Source of the DNA: Clostridiales bacterium
Lineage (GTDB): Bacteria; Bacillota; Clostridia; Saccharofermentanales; Saccharofermentanaceae
Assembly: GCA_017527865.1 (NCBI GenBank)
Contig: JAFXPN010000011.1
Coordinates: 1 to 64,000 of the forward strand
DNA: 64,000 bases
Direction: 5' to 3'
Shown: positions 17,971 to 26,923 of the stretch, piece by piece
How positions within the stretch are numbered: the first letter of the stretch is position 1
How the letters are laid out: every line of letters starts with the position of its first letter
Position numbers and translations under genes: made by a program
The notes under the pieces: generated by a model
Told to the model about the DNA's origin: nothing
The model's database searches: none
The model's input: the letters and a program-made list of their open reading frames with translations, nothing else

Positions 17971-19200
17971 CTACAAAAATACCCTTCTTACATAAACGAT
18001 CCGGGAGGCTATATCGCTGTCTGAAGTAAACTCGCGCAGCCTGATCGTAGTCCTCGCCTGAGAGCGCATGAGGAGCGTCCCGGTATCGGTGCACAGGGCA
18101 GGTTCATACTGTTCGCCCGGGATATCGGATGACAGGAAGACTATGTCGCCCGGCTGGATGGACTCTATGAGCAGTTCACCCGTGACCGCATCATATTCGA
18201 GAGGAACCGGCACCCCGGCCTCCAACTGTCCTTCTATGGTCCTGGGCATCGTAATGCCGTTCACGCAGGAACAGACATAGATAAGACCGTTCATGGAGAT
18301 GCCCATTCTCGTGATGCCGTTTAAACGGTATGTCGAATTAACAAAGGACAGGGCGGAACTTACGAAATATCTCGATGATACCTCCTCGATCGAACCTCTC
18401 GGAGCTATCTCGATGACACCCGAGGATCCTATCCATCCCGTTCCTCCTCCGGGAAGGGACACCTGATACACTCCGTCCCTCTTAACATCCGCATAGAGGA
18501 CCGTGTTCATCATGACCTGCGTGATGAGCGTTCCCCGGCTCGCATGCGTCATGACATTCTTTCCCGTATCGGAGATAATGAGCATGTATTCATGCAGGTC
18601 GGGCTCCACGGATGACCTGTCTGAGATAAGATCCGAGCTCCTTACATATCCTTCGATGCCGTCTGCCGTTCTTATTTTGGTAAACCCGTCCGAATCCTCT
18701 CTCAGCACCTTCAGAGGCTCGTTGTAAAGTACCTGCGTTATCTGCCTTGCCGCGGCATCCGGACTGTCCATTACACTGGTCACCGACTTGTTTACTACGC
18801 GGTACGAATCATCATAGATAAGATTCACTTCCCTCTCTACGAAAAGCTCGATATTCGATCCTTTAAACAATCCGGGCAGAACCCTCGGCAGGATATAGAA
18901 TACCGATGCGATGATGAGGCCTGTAACAAGTACAGCTGCGATGAGGCGCAGCAGGATATGCTTTCCACCCGTTGCCACCGTCGCCTGTCTCTTTCCCAGG
19001 CCCCACATGCCGAGCATATCTTCTGTCTGCCCGTAATCGCCTGACAGATCGGCCGCCTCGTTAAGAAAAGACGCGGCATCCTCGACGTGCCTTATGCCTT
19101 TGCCGGTCTCCTCGCCTTTGCCTGAGACCTTCTTTTGCGCCCGGCGGTCTTTGGGATCAGTCTTCTTCATCGCACAAAAGAACGCAGAAGGCCTGCGCAT
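17971..19200 (-). CDS. membrane SH3b protein with inactive NlpC/P60-like domain
   Basis: 409 residues from the upstream ATG (AAAAGGATT before it); an alternative ATG at 19170 overlaps acpS less but has no ribosome site. A cytoplasmic tail, one membrane helix (about 82-108), then SH3b-like segments (about 130-195 and 205-265) and an NlpC/P60-like domain (about 270-400). In the latter GITMPRTIEGQL and IQPGDIVFLSS match the fold, but the catalytic block GxDCSGL reads GISMNGL, so the nucleophilic Cys is Met, and the usual His position is also lost. It probably binds peptidoglycan without cutting it. It ends the VanW-DnaD-loader-acpS run. Confidence 0.65.
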   Translation of the reverse strand: MRRPSAFFCAMKKTDPKDRRAQKKVSGKGEETGKGIRHVEDAASFLNEAADLSGDYGQTEDMLGMWGLGKRQATVATGGKHILLRLIAAVLVTGLIIASVFYILPRVLPGLFKGSNIELFVEREVNLIYDDSYRVVNKSVTSVMDSPDAAARQITQVLYNEPLKVLREDSDGFTKIRTADGIEGYVRSSDLISDRSSVEPDLHEYMLIISDTGKNVMTHASRGTLITQVMMNTVLYADVKRDGVYQVSLPGGGTGWIGSSGVIEIAPRGSIEEVSSRYFVSSALSFVNSTYRLNGITRMGISMNGLIYVCSCVNGITMPRTIEGQLEAGVPVPLEYDAVTGELLIESIQPGDIVFLSSDIPGEQYEPALCTDTGTLLMRSQARTTIRLREFTSDSDIASRIVYVRRVFL

Positions 19201-19558
19201 AATCCTTTTCGTGAGTTATGGAAACGGATGCGGAAACGACACCGAGCCTGTCCGCAGCCTCTTTTGCTTTCCCGTGTAATGTGACCTCCGGGACGCCGTT
19301 GGCTCCCGGCAGGATCTCCATGTCAAGAAGGGAGATGCCGCCTGTAAGTATCCCTGTCCCCAAAGCCTTGGAAACGGCTTCCTTGGCCGCGAATCTGCCC
19401 GCGAGAACTTCATTTCTCCGGCTGTCTGAATTAAATGAGAGCGCATAGCCGCGCTCTGCTTCGGTATAGCATTTCTTCAGGAAAGCATCAGGGCTCCTGC
19501 CGATGCTTTCCGCGATCCTCGGAATATATACGAGATCCGTGCCGCAGCGAACATTCAT
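19157..19558 (-). CDS. acpS: holo-[acyl-carrier-protein] synthase
   Basis: 133 residues, normal for AcpS. The N-terminal GTDLVYIPRI supplies the metal-binding Asp (D8), and FAAKEAVSKALGTG holds the conserved Glu-Lys pair; VSITHEKDYAQAF is the closing strand. It moves 4'-phosphopantetheine from CoA onto apo-ACP for fatty acid synthesis in the cytoplasm. It starts 3 bases after the helicase-loader stop and its end overlaps the NlpC/P60-like gene, so it belongs to that operon. Confidence 0.95.
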   Translation of the reverse strand: MNVRCGTDLVYIPRIAESIGRSPDAFLKKCYTEAERGYALSFNSDSRRNEVLAGRFAAKEAVSKALGTGILTGGISLLDMEILPGANGVPEVTLHGKAKEAADRLGVVSASVSITHEKDYAQAFCVLLCDEED

Positions 19559-19561
19559 GGG

Positions 19562-20434
19562 TCAGATTATACCCGCCCCGCGGATCTTGCCCGCTATCCT
19601 CTCGTCGGAATCCGCCACGAGGACTTCAAGCGGAGACATGGAGACTATGACTGTCGCTCTCCCTGAAGCAAGCCTTGCTTCGAGCAGTGTGTGAAGCGCC
19701 GCTGCGTTCCACTTGTCCGCGGTAACTTCAGCCTGGAAATCATCTATGACCACAAGATCATAGTTCTTGATAACATCAAGATCGCTCTGGGGGATGCGTG
19801 ACAGGCGGTCAGCCTTGACATAATAAGAGCTCATCCCCTCGATCGCCGCATATTTGCAGGCAACCACGGCAAGATAAGTCTTGCCCGTCTGGGTTCCGCC
19901 CGTAAGCAGCATGAGCTTTCTGTCCGTCTTCCCTTCGATGAGCCTGCGGATATTGCCGAACATAGCCGCCCGCCGGCCGTCATCTTTAAAGTACCCTATG
20001 TCAAAGTTCTTGAGCGTATATGATCTGAAGTCGCCCATGCCGGATTGTTCGTAAACTTCCTCAAGAGCGTCCTTCATGCACGCCGTACATACAACACGGC
20101 GCCCGTCTTTGGCCTTTACAAAACCCGTATCACCGCACTTGGCGCAGAATACAGGCTCCTTATCGAAGTCAGAAGCTATGCCGTTGTCTGCAAGGAACTG
20201 CTCCCTCTTCTTATAAAGATCCGCTTCCATCTTATCGAGAGCGGGCAGCGGCTCCCTGTCATGCTCGATGGAACAGATCATCCGCGAAGTCCTAACGTTC
20301 ATGATATCGGCATCGATCTTGCGCAGCTCCGGGAATCTTTTATATGTGCTTTCCCTGTTCTGCTCTGCCGCGAGCTTCTTCGCCGTCCTTATACGGGAAA
20401 ACCGCTCCTCATTCGCTTCAATTATCGTCTTCAT
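19562..20434 (-). CDS. DnaC/DnaI-like replicative helicase loader
   Basis: 290 residues. I chose the ATG with GGAGG 6 bases upstream, inside the end of the dnaD-like gene; a longer frame is a shadow. An N-terminal helical region is followed by a zinc-binding pair of CxxC motifs (FCAKCGDTGF and VVCTACM, about residues 110-135), then an AAA+ domain with Walker A GGTQTGKT and Walker B YDLVVIDDFQAE. This is the layout of DnaI/DnaC-type loaders that place the hexameric helicase on DNA. The adjacent DnaD-domain gene supports this. No ClpX- or IS21-type features, so it is not IstB of an insertion sequence. Confidence 0.85.
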   Translation of the reverse strand: MKTIIEANEERFSRIRTAKKLAAEQNRESTYKRFPELRKIDADIMNVRTSRMICSIEHDREPLPALDKMEADLYKKREQFLADNGIASDFDKEPVFCAKCGDTGFVKAKDGRRVVCTACMKDALEEVYEQSGMGDFRSYTLKNFDIGYFKDDGRRAAMFGNIRRLIEGKTDRKLMLLTGGTQTGKTYLAVVACKYAAIEGMSSYYVKADRLSRIPQSDLDVIKNYDLVVIDDFQAEVTADKWNAAALHTLLEARLASGRATVIVSMSPLEVLVADSDERIAGKIRGAGII

Positions 20435-21467
20435 CGTCATCCTCCGCGAACATATCGAGAATGGAGTCATGAACGGCGTGGGCGTCCGCGGACTGAGGCT
20501 TAGGCGGATCCTTATCCTCTCCGCTCTTGTCAACGGTTATACCCGCCTCCTTACCGCTCTTTCTTACATTCGTGCGGCCCTTATTCCTTGAAGCTTTGGC
20601 CTTATTCTCCTTGTGACGCTCCGCTTCAAAAACGGCGGCTTTATCAATTTTCATAGCCCCCGCATCAAACCACTCCTTCAAGGTCTGCTCGATGTCAACA
20701 GGTCTTATCGAATTTCTCCAGTCGTTGACCCTGATGGCATATTCGACTATTGCCGCGTCTGCGCCGTACATCCCGGTCCACTTGTTTATGCGTTCGTAAT
20801 CAATCTCGTTCAGGTGCTTGTGCAACATCCTTCCCACGAGTTTGGTAACCTCATCCCGGCGCCCTCTTAATTCATAATAGTCCTTAAGCGCCTCTGTCGA
20901 AGTGTAGCCCTTCTCATACCACGTCGCTGCAAGATCATACATCTTCGGCACGATATACTGCACGCGGAGTTCTTTCCCCTCCTCGAAAAGCGCATATACA
21001 ACCTGCGATTCGAACTTATACTCATAGAGACATTTATCTATGAGCTTATAGAACTGATTGGGCATGCGGCCCTGATAAAAAGTCTTGTTGACTGATTTTG
21101 CAAGAAGATTCCTACTCTTCTCGTCGCTTCTCATAACGGGTTCGCCGTCAAGATCGGTCCTTATGTTAAGGAATTCGATGACCTCAGTCTTCTTAAGGTC
21201 AACAGGCTCGAACACATCCTTGTCACCTCTGATAAGGACTCCGGCGGAAACGAGCTCGGCAAGAGCCGTCTTGATATCCTCTTCCGGTATAAGACCGAAG
21301 TCAAAAGCTTCTTTTAACGTGAAGCTCCCGCCTTTGTACGTCATCCTCGTCCAAAGATAGAGAGCAACGGCATCCTTGCTCAAGGCAGGAAGGTAGCGGA
21401 CGATAAATATATCCGGTACCAGGGTATCGGATATGAGAAGTTCAGAATAAACGTCCGGACTGACCAT
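20418..21467 (-). CDS. DnaD-domain replication/primosome protein
   Basis: 349 residues from ATG at 21467; the longer frame reads through the VanW repeats and is rejected. No good Shine-Dalgarno is seen, so translation may depend on the VanW gene ending 22 bases upstream. The N-terminal part (about 1-110) is a winged-helix region; the C-terminal part contains the DnaD/DnaB2 pattern with YEKGYTSTEALKDYYELRG and YERINKWTGMYGADAAIVEYAI, near the usual YxxxIxxWxxx[I/L] motif. The tail is acidic (EDDDEDDN). With the loader gene it forms a primosome pair that recruits the helicase at the origin or stalled forks. Confidence 0.78.
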   Translation of the reverse strand: MVSPDVYSELLISDTLVPDIFIVRYLPALSKDAVALYLWTRMTYKGGSFTLKEAFDFGLIPEEDIKTALAELVSAGVLIRGDKDVFEPVDLKKTEVIEFLNIRTDLDGEPVMRSDEKSRNLLAKSVNKTFYQGRMPNQFYKLIDKCLYEYKFESQVVYALFEEGKELRVQYIVPKMYDLAATWYEKGYTSTEALKDYYELRGRRDEVTKLVGRMLHKHLNEIDYERINKWTGMYGADAAIVEYAIRVNDWRNSIRPVDIEQTLKEWFDAGAMKIDKAAVFEAERHKENKAKASRNKGRTNVRKSGKEAGITVDKSGEDKDPPKPQSADAHAVHDSILDMFAEDDDEDDN

Positions 21468-21489
21468 CGGGAAACGGAACCGGAGACTG

Positions 21490-23358
21490 TCAGGCTGCAG
21501 GCTGATCTGCAGGCTGCTCCGCCGGCTGATCCGCAGGCTGCTCTGTAGGCTGTGTCTCGGTATTGGGATCAACGTTCGGATCGACGTTCGGATCGACATT
21601 CGGATCGACGTTCGGATCAACGTTCGGATCAACAGGTATGGGATTGCCGTCCGCATCCGTCGGTACGGGATCTCCTTCAACGACACCGGACAAAGCTCCG
21701 GTAGCCGTATCGAGCACTGCCTGTGATCCGTCGGGATTAAGAGTTCCGACCTCGATCTGCGCGGATATCGTTGAATACCTGGAATTGGGAAGTTCGACTC
21801 TCCTGATCTCATTGCCGTTCGCATCCATCCAGATCTGATATCCGGCTGCAGTTACGCCGTCATGAGCCGCTCTGACGGTATGCGTCTCACCGACAGGGAG
21901 TGTCCCGTTCGCAATATACTGGACACCTGCGGGCTGTGTCGACAATGTCTCGCCGTCAAATACGATATATTGACCGTCCGGTAACTGATGGCCGTAAATA
22001 GATACGGTGATCTTGCTGTTATCGGGATTCCAGTATGCAGACAAAGCTATGGGATATCCGGAATTGTTCGTAAATACAAAGTCCTGATTGCCCCAGTCAA
22101 CAGCGGCGTCCGTGCCGGCCTCTGCATATGTGGAAGGCCACATGTGAGGCCATCTCTCATCGACCTGAAGATCGGATTTGATGACTGACTGATATATCAT
22201 CGAGCTGACCTGGCAGATGCCTCCGCCGTAAGCCTGTGCAGACTGACCGTTCTCGATAACGCCTGCAACCTCATATCCCGTTGCGGCACTCCTCTCGCCT
22301 ACAAAACCGTTGAACGAGAAAGAATCTCCTGCCTGCAGAACAAGACCGTTGATCTTCTGGCATGTGATGGAGATATTGTGATTCCTGCTGCTGTTCGATG
22401 ACGTGGTGGATGTCGATGATGCGATAAGACCGAATTCATTCTCGATCATCTCCGTTGTAAGGTAAGGCTCTGTTATAGTAGCCTCGACAGTAACAACTCC
22501 CTGGTATGTTCCGCTCTCGAGCATGCCGGTCACATCATTGACCGCCTTCTGGACATCGATCTCATAGCCCCTGACAGATCCCGTATAACTGAAAGTCCCG
22601 GTCGAGGGATCAAAGCCGGTGATGACCGCATCCTGCGCGACCGAGGTGGAACCTGCAAGGGTATCGCTCACGATCTGACCTACGCCTTCCGTTGAGAGGG
22701 TGTATGCAGACGTAAACGTAACGGGGTTAGCCGCCAAAGCCATTCTCTGGTTGTAAAGATTAACAAGGGCAGTATCCGGCTCATTGCCGCTCAGCCTCAG
22801 ATATGCATAAGCCTCATCCACTACGCTGTTCAGTGTGGACGTAAGTGTCAGAGGAGTCAGGTCAAGATCATAGAGAACACCGTCAAGCTCGATGTCGATA
22901 TCGAGAGTCGGTTCTGCGGGCTCATTGGGACGAAGCACATCGAGAGCCTGCTGCTTTGTCATTCCGCTGACGCTTACCCCGTTGATGATAATGCCGTCGG
23001 GGAATGCGTCTGCCGACAGTCTCTCTCTTAATTCTGTAGCCGTAACCTTATCGACAGTACCGTCCGCAAGGGTTATCTCATACCGGGGATCGAAGAAACC
23101 CGTTTTGAACATGAAGAACCCCGCAGCGCCTATGGCGGCAAGGATGACAATGAAGATGAGGGCCTTCGTTCCTGCAGAAGTCTTTTTCCTCTTCTTATTC
23201 TCTGATGAGGGCTTTCTTGAGGAACTCCTTGCGGAAGACTTCTTCTTTGAACCCGCTCCGACCCTTACGGGAGCATTTCCCGCATGCGTATAGGGCCTGC
23301 CGTTGTTCATATACATATAATAATCGGATCTTCCGCTAAATTCGGAACCGTTCACCAT
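21490..23358 (-). CDS. VanW family peptidoglycan-associated membrane protein
   Basis: 622 residues. GAGG 8 bases before the ATG decides the start over an in-frame TTG. A basic, Ser/Lys-rich cytoplasmic tail, one membrane helix (about 65-88), PG_binding_4-type repeats (about 100-310) and a VanW domain (about 330-460: NGLVLQAGDSFSFNGFVGERS, GGGICQVSSMIYQSVI, WPHMWPSTY) are visible. A further beta-rich region follows, and the C-terminus is a run of VDPN repeats then Gln-Pro repeats, a wall-spanning linker by appearance. VanW's chemistry is unknown. It heads the operon that includes DnaD and acpS. Confidence 0.88.
   Translation of the reverse strand: MVNGSEFSGRSDYYMYMNNGRPYTHAGNAPVRVGAGSKKKSSARSSSRKPSSENKKRKKTSAGTKALIFIVILAAIGAAGFFMFKTGFFDPRYEITLADGTVDKVTATELRERLSADAFPDGIIINGVSVSGMTKQQALDVLRPNEPAEPTLDIDIELDGVLYDLDLTPLTLTSTLNSVVDEAYAYLRLSGNEPDTALVNLYNQRMALAANPVTFTSAYTLSTEGVGQIVSDTLAGSTSVAQDAVITGFDPSTGTFSYTGSVRGYEIDVQKAVNDVTGMLESGTYQGVVTVEATITEPYLTTEMIENEFGLIASSTSTTSSNSSRNHNISITCQKINGLVLQAGDSFSFNGFVGERSAATGYEVAGVIENGQSAQAYGGGICQVSSMIYQSVIKSDLQVDERWPHMWPSTYAEAGTDAAVDWGNQDFVFTNNSGYPIALSAYWNPDNSKITVSIYGHQLPDGQYIVFDGETLSTQPAGVQYIANGTLPVGETHTVRAAHDGVTAAGYQIWMDANGNEIRRVELPNSRYSTISAQIEVGTLNPDGSQAVLDTATGALSGVVEGDPVPTDADGNPIPVDPNVDPNVDPNVDPNVDPNVDPNTETQPTEQPADQPAEQPADQPAA
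21559..21630 (-). repeat. 12-base tandem repeats encoding VDPN
   Basis: Five near-identical 12-base units (GACGTTCGGATC and one-base variants) plus a diverged sixth encode consecutive VDPN tetrapeptides near the VanW C-terminus. Such units can vary in number by slippage without shifting the frame. A neighbouring run encodes alternating AEQP and ADQP. Confidence 0.9.
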
Positions 23359-23398
23359 CAAATTCGCCTCGTTCCAAGATCAAAATAACACACACTTA

Positions 23399-23427
23399 AA
23401 TATACTTAACCGCACCTTAAGTTTCAA
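23399..23427 (-). promoter_or_regulatory. promoter for the VanW operon
   Basis: Minus-strand TTGAAA, 17-base spacer, TATATT, about 40 bases before the start codon. Confidence 0.7.
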
Positions 23428-23468
23428 GGCGGTATTTATAAATAAATATGACCCGAAACGCATTAAAT

Positions 23469-23496
23469 TTGTAAGTTTAGCCTATAATGCTATAAT
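23469..23496 (+). promoter_or_regulatory. promoter for the priming sugar-transferase gene
   Basis: TTGTAA, 16-base spacer, TATAAT with an extended TG-C just before it. A second TATAAT overlaps 8 bases upstream but lacks a -35. The leader is about 55 bases. Confidence 0.75.
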
Positions 23497-23513
23497 TCTA
23501 TATTGAGAAAGAA

Positions 23514-23528
23514 TGTCATCGTATGACA
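23514..23528 (+). promoter_or_regulatory. small palindrome TGTCAT-CGT-ATGACA in the 5' leader
   Basis: Six-base arms around a 3-base centre lie 11 bases or more downstream of the predicted transcript start of the sugar-transferase operon. It could be an operator for a dimeric repressor; no regulator can be named. Confidence 0.35.
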
Positions 23529-23557
23529 CGAGACACCGAGGAGCAGCCTGAGGTAAC

Positions 23558-24979
23558 ATGAGCAAGAACAAGGTCACATTCACCCATCTTCTCAAGATCG
23601 TATTCCTGTGCGGTCTTGTGCTTATGGTTAACTTCGCTTATATCACCAGTTTCTTCGTAATATTCGGTTCTTCGATGGAGAATGTCGAGTCCGGCGTGAA
23701 CAACTACGATGCATACCTCGCTCTCATGCCGGTCATCTCAGTCTCAGCTTTTGTTCTCGCAGACTTCCTTCAGATGGCCCGTTTCTTCCGCAAGAAGAAT
23801 GTCGAGGTCGTCGCCGATTCGCTTAAGTTCAGCTTTATCCAGACACTCATTACCCTTTCCGCCAAGGACCTTACGGAACAGAGAGCGTTCCCGCGAAGCG
23901 TTATCGTATTGAGCTTCGCAGTACTCATAATCTACATATTCATGTGGCAGATGATCTGCATGGCCATAAGCCGCAGGGTATTCGAGACCGGAAGCCTTGT
24001 CATCATCGGTTCGAACGCCGCCACGATGAACGAGGTCAAGAATAAGATATCGCCCTCCCTGAAGAGCGTGGACCTCGATTTCTCGAGACTCGTCAGGTAT
24101 TCGGACAAACGAGCGGTGCGCGCTGTCATAAGGAGTAATGTCGAGATCTTTCTTTGCCCCGATGTTCCTGAGGACGTAAAATCCGACATCATCCTCGCCT
24201 GCGCAAAGTACGATACCGTCGTTTATGTCGTTCCGCAGTTCTACGAGATAAGCCTGTACAAATCGAGGATAATCTATCTCAACGACCTCATGGTCATGAC
24301 GATCGACCGCATGGGTCTCACGTTCGAGCAGAGGCTGTTCAAGAGGATACTCGACATCATCATATCGATGGCTGCCCTGATCCTCTCATCGCCCATCCTT
24401 CTCATCTGCGCCCTGCTGATCAAGATAGAGGACGGAGGACCCGTATTCTATAAGCAGGAGAGACTTACGATCAACAACAAGTCATACTACATCTACAAAC
24501 TGCGTACCATGAGAGTCGACGCCGAGACATATACGGGAGCGGTCATATCAGGAAAGAACGATCCCCGCGTCACACGCATTGGAAGATTCCTGAGAAGATC
24601 CAAGATAGATGAGGTCCCGCAGTTTCTCAATGTTCTCAAGGGAGAGATGAGCGTTGTCGGTCCGAGATCCGAGCGTCCCGAATTCGTCGCTAACTTCGAG
24701 AAGAAGATCCCCGGATACGCACAGAGATTCGCGGTCAAGGCAGGCATAACGGGACTTGCGCAGATATCGGGCAACTATGACACAACGGCTGCCGACAAGC
24801 TTCGCTACGACCTTCTTTACATCAAGAATTATTCCATCCTTCAGGATATCAAGATAATATTCCTCACGGTAAGAGCCATATTCACGCCTCACCTTTACAA
24901 CCAGAGCTTTGAGGAGAACCGGGAGAGCGTAATATCGACCGACTCGTCTCTTCTGCGTCCGGAGGAGATGCAGGGGTGA
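23558..24979 (+). CDS. polyprenyl-phosphate sugar-1-phosphate transferase (WbaP/WcaJ-type)
   Basis: 473 residues. Four N-terminal membrane helices (about 10-145) and a CoA-binding-like cytoplasmic domain precede the catalytic bacterial sugar transferase domain (about 260-470): [19 protein letters not shown] membrane helix, [62 protein letters not shown]. These are the family's conserved Lys/Arg/Asp/Glu residues. It transfers a sugar phosphate to undecaprenyl phosphate and so starts repeat-unit or polymer assembly on the inner face of the membrane. The next gene starts inside its stop (GTGA). Donor sugar is not readable. Confidence 0.92.
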   Translation: MSKNKVTFTHLLKIVFLCGLVLMVNFAYITSFFVIFGSSMENVESGVNNYDAYLALMPVISVSAFVLADFLQMARFFRKKNVEVVADSLKFSFIQTLITLSAKDLTEQRAFPRSVIVLSFAVLIIYIFMWQMICMAISRRVFETGSLVIIGSNAATMNEVKNKISPSLKSVDLDFSRLVRYSDKRAVRAVIRSNVEIFLCPDVPEDVKSDIILACAKYDTVVYVVPQFYEISLYKSRIIYLNDLMVMTIDRMGLTFEQRLFKRILDIIISMAALILSSPILLICALLIKIEDGGPVFYKQERLTINNKSYYIYKLRTMRVDAETYTGAVISGKNDPRVTRIGRFLRRSKIDEVPQFLNVLKGEMSVVGPRSERPEFVANFEKKIPGYAQRFAVKAGITGLAQISGNYDTTAADKLRYDLLYIKNYSILQDIKIIFLTVRAIFTPHLYNQSFEENRESVISTDSSLLRPEEMQG

Positions 24980-25788
24980 CAGGCGGATACCCGTATTCGG
25001 TGCTTATGTCCGTTTATGCGGGCGAGAGCGCAGTCAACTTAAGGCAAAGCATCGACAGTGTCTTTGCACAGGAATTCCCGCCGGACGACTTTGTCCTTGT
25101 CATTGACGGACCGGTCCCGCCCGCGCTCGAAGAAACGGTCAATTCATATCCGAAGGTAAGGACAGTGAGGCTTTCCGAGAACATGGGGCTCGGCGCGGCT
25201 CTTAACGAAGGACTTAAATCTACCCGCTACGACATTGTCGCCAGAATGGACAGCGATGACGTGGCACTGCCTTCAAGGATGGGGAAGGAATATGCGAAGA
25301 TTCAGAGCGGCCTCGACATCGTAAGTTCTGCCGTACTTGAATTCGAAGGAGATACCTCGAACATTACGGGACGCCGTGATCTTCCGGTTACTCAGGAGGA
25401 CATCATCAGCTTTTCGCGCAAAAGAAATCCCTTCAATCACCCTTCGGTGATGTACCGCAAGGAAGCCGTGACCGCCGCGGGAGGCTATACGTCAGATTAT
25501 CCACTGTTCGAGGATTATGATCTTTGGATAAGGATGCTGCAAAACGGAGCGCGCGCCGCCAACATAGAAGAGCCGCTCCTGCTCATGAGAACGGATGAAG
25601 GAATGTTCTTAAGAAGAGGCGGGAAAAGATACGGCAGGATAATGCTGGACTTCCACAGACACCTGCTCGACACCGGATGGACTTCACGGAAGATATACCT
25701 CACGGGGGCCGTGCCCCATTACATAGTCTGCGTTATGCCCGAGCCCGTAAGGCGTCTCGTCTACCGCAGGCTTCACCGAAAGCGCTGA
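24976..25788 (+). CDS. GT2 family glycosyltransferase
   Basis: 270 residues, start GTG with GGAGGAG 8 bases upstream and a 4-base overlap with the sugar-transferase gene. YSVLMSVYAGESAVNLRQSIDSVFAQEFPPDDFVLVIDG is the GT-A nucleotide-binding start; IVARMDSDDVALPSRM holds the DxD motif, and FEDYDLWIRML the ED catalytic-base region of capsule-type GT2 enzymes. It likely adds the second sugar to the lipid-linked product of its neighbour. The 3' end overlaps the convergent GT4 gene by 56 bases, so the two mRNAs are complementary at their ends. Confidence 0.9.
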   Translation: MTGGYPYSVLMSVYAGESAVNLRQSIDSVFAQEFPPDDFVLVIDGPVPPALEETVNSYPKVRTVRLSENMGLGAALNEGLKSTRYDIVARMDSDDVALPSRMGKEYAKIQSGLDIVSSAVLEFEGDTSNITGRRDLPVTQEDIISFSRKRNPFNHPSVMYRKEAVTAAGGYTSDYPLFEDYDLWIRMLQNGARAANIEEPLLLMRTDEGMFLRRGGKRYGRIMLDFHRHLLDTGWTSRKIYLTGAVPHYIVCVMPEPVRRLVYRRLHRKR

Positions 25789-26923
25789 CCGTTCCGCCGG
25801 CGCATTTATCCCACGAATAGAGCCTCGCGTGTTCGCGGGCCAGGTTGAGTCTCCCGAGAGCTTCCTCCGATCCTTCGCGCGCGGCTTCGCTTAAGCGCAG
25901 CGCTTCGGAAAGCTTATCCGCTATGCTTTGAGGCGATCCCGGATCCGCGAGGAAACCGTAACCCTCGGCGATCTCCTTCATGGATGAGCAGTCCGATGTA
26001 ACAACGGGAACGCCCGCGGCCATTGCCTCGGCCACCGGTATCCCGAACCCCTCGTAAAGAGAGACATAGGCAAAGGCATTTGCGCGCTTGAGCAGAGGTA
26101 TCATGTCCTCATCGTCAACAAAGCCGGTAAATATCACGTTGTCCTTAAGCTTATCGTCGGCATTGACCGTATCGAACAGCTCCTCGTAAAACCAGCCTTT
26201 CTTGCCTGTAATGACAAGACGGTACTTTTCTCTCATGTCATCCGGGAGAAGTCCGTAAGCCTTTATCAGCCCCAAAACATTCTTGCGCGGTTCGAGCGTG
26301 CCCACATAATAGATGTAATCCCCTGATATGCGGTACTTGGCAAGCACGTCATCATCCGCGGGCACACCGTCGTAAAACTCCTCTTTAACGCCCATATAGG
26401 TAACACTGATGTCTTTATTGCGGGGATTGCAGAACTTCGGTATATCGAGTTTTGAATTCTCGGAGATCGTTATTATCTTGTCCGTGGACCTTGCAGAACG
26501 TTTGATATACCACTTGAATATCTCCCTCTTCCAGCCTATGTAGAGCTCCGGGAACGAGAAATAAGCCATATCATGAAAAGCATTGACCACGGCCATCCTG
26601 CGGTACACAAGCCTCACGGGATACGGCATGGAGTAATTGGGGCAAAGAAGCACATCCGCCTTGACTTTGCGGAGCCTCCACGGGAACACTGTCTGTTCCC
26701 ATATGATCCTTATCCACTGCTTTCTCAGGACCTTGGAGTCCGCAGGCACCATATGGAAGTTGTCCTTATACACCCCGAACCCGTCAAGGTCATCGTCCTG
26801 CGCGAAAAGATAATACTCGTTCTCATCATCGACCTGCTGAAGACCCTTGATAAGGCCAAGCATATAACGGCCGATGCCCGTCTTCGCCTTGGGAGTCGAT
26901 GTAAGGTCGAGAGCTATCCTCAA
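25733..26923 (-). CDS. GT4 family glycosyltransferase (mannosyl-type)
   Basis: 396 residues, GT-B fold. RIALDLTSTPKAKTGIGRYM is the Gly-rich acceptor-side start; the C-terminal domain shows YIYYVGTLEPRKNVLGLIKAYG and AFAYVSLYEGFGIPVAEAMAAGVPVVTSDCSS, with the EX7E pair (E in YEGFG and E in AEAM) of retaining GT4 enzymes. Many such enzymes use GDP-mannose. It is directly downstream of manC, which it overlaps by 4 bases, so a mannosyltransferase role is a fair inference. Its 3' end overlaps the convergent GT2 gene. Confidence 0.88.
   Translation of the reverse strand: MRIALDLTSTPKAKTGIGRYMLGLIKGLQQVDDENEYYLFAQDDDLDGFGVYKDNFHMVPADSKVLRKQWIRIIWEQTVFPWRLRKVKADVLLCPNYSMPYPVRLVYRRMAVVNAFHDMAYFSFPELYIGWKREIFKWYIKRSARSTDKIITISENSKLDIPKFCNPRNKDISVTYMGVKEEFYDGVPADDDVLAKYRISGDYIYYVGTLEPRKNVLGLIKAYGLLPDDMREKYRLVITGKKGWFYEELFDTVNADDKLKDNVIFTGFVDDEDMIPLLKRANAFAYVSLYEGFGIPVAEAMAAGVPVVTSDCSSMKEIAEGYGFLADPGSPQSIADKLSEALRLSEAAREGSEEALGRLNLAREHARLYSWDKCAGGTVSAFGEACGRRDALRARA

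Noticed and set aside
19562..20434. IstB-type ATPase of an IS21 insertion sequence
   Set aside because: No transposase or terminal repeats; zinc motifs and the DnaD neighbour fit a helicase loader.
21559..21630. CRISPR-like array
   Set aside because: Units are 12-base contiguous repeats in frame within a coding region, with no spacers and no cas genes.
20435..21824. Longer starts for the DnaD gene (468 codons) and the loader gene (323 codons)
   Set aside because: The added segments are Arg/Ser/Ile-rich antiregister translations of the upstream genes; internal ATGs fit the family starts.
23483..23488. First of two TATAAT boxes before the sugar-transferase gene
   Set aside because: It has no -35 at suitable distance; the second box has TTGTAA at 16 bases and an extended TG.
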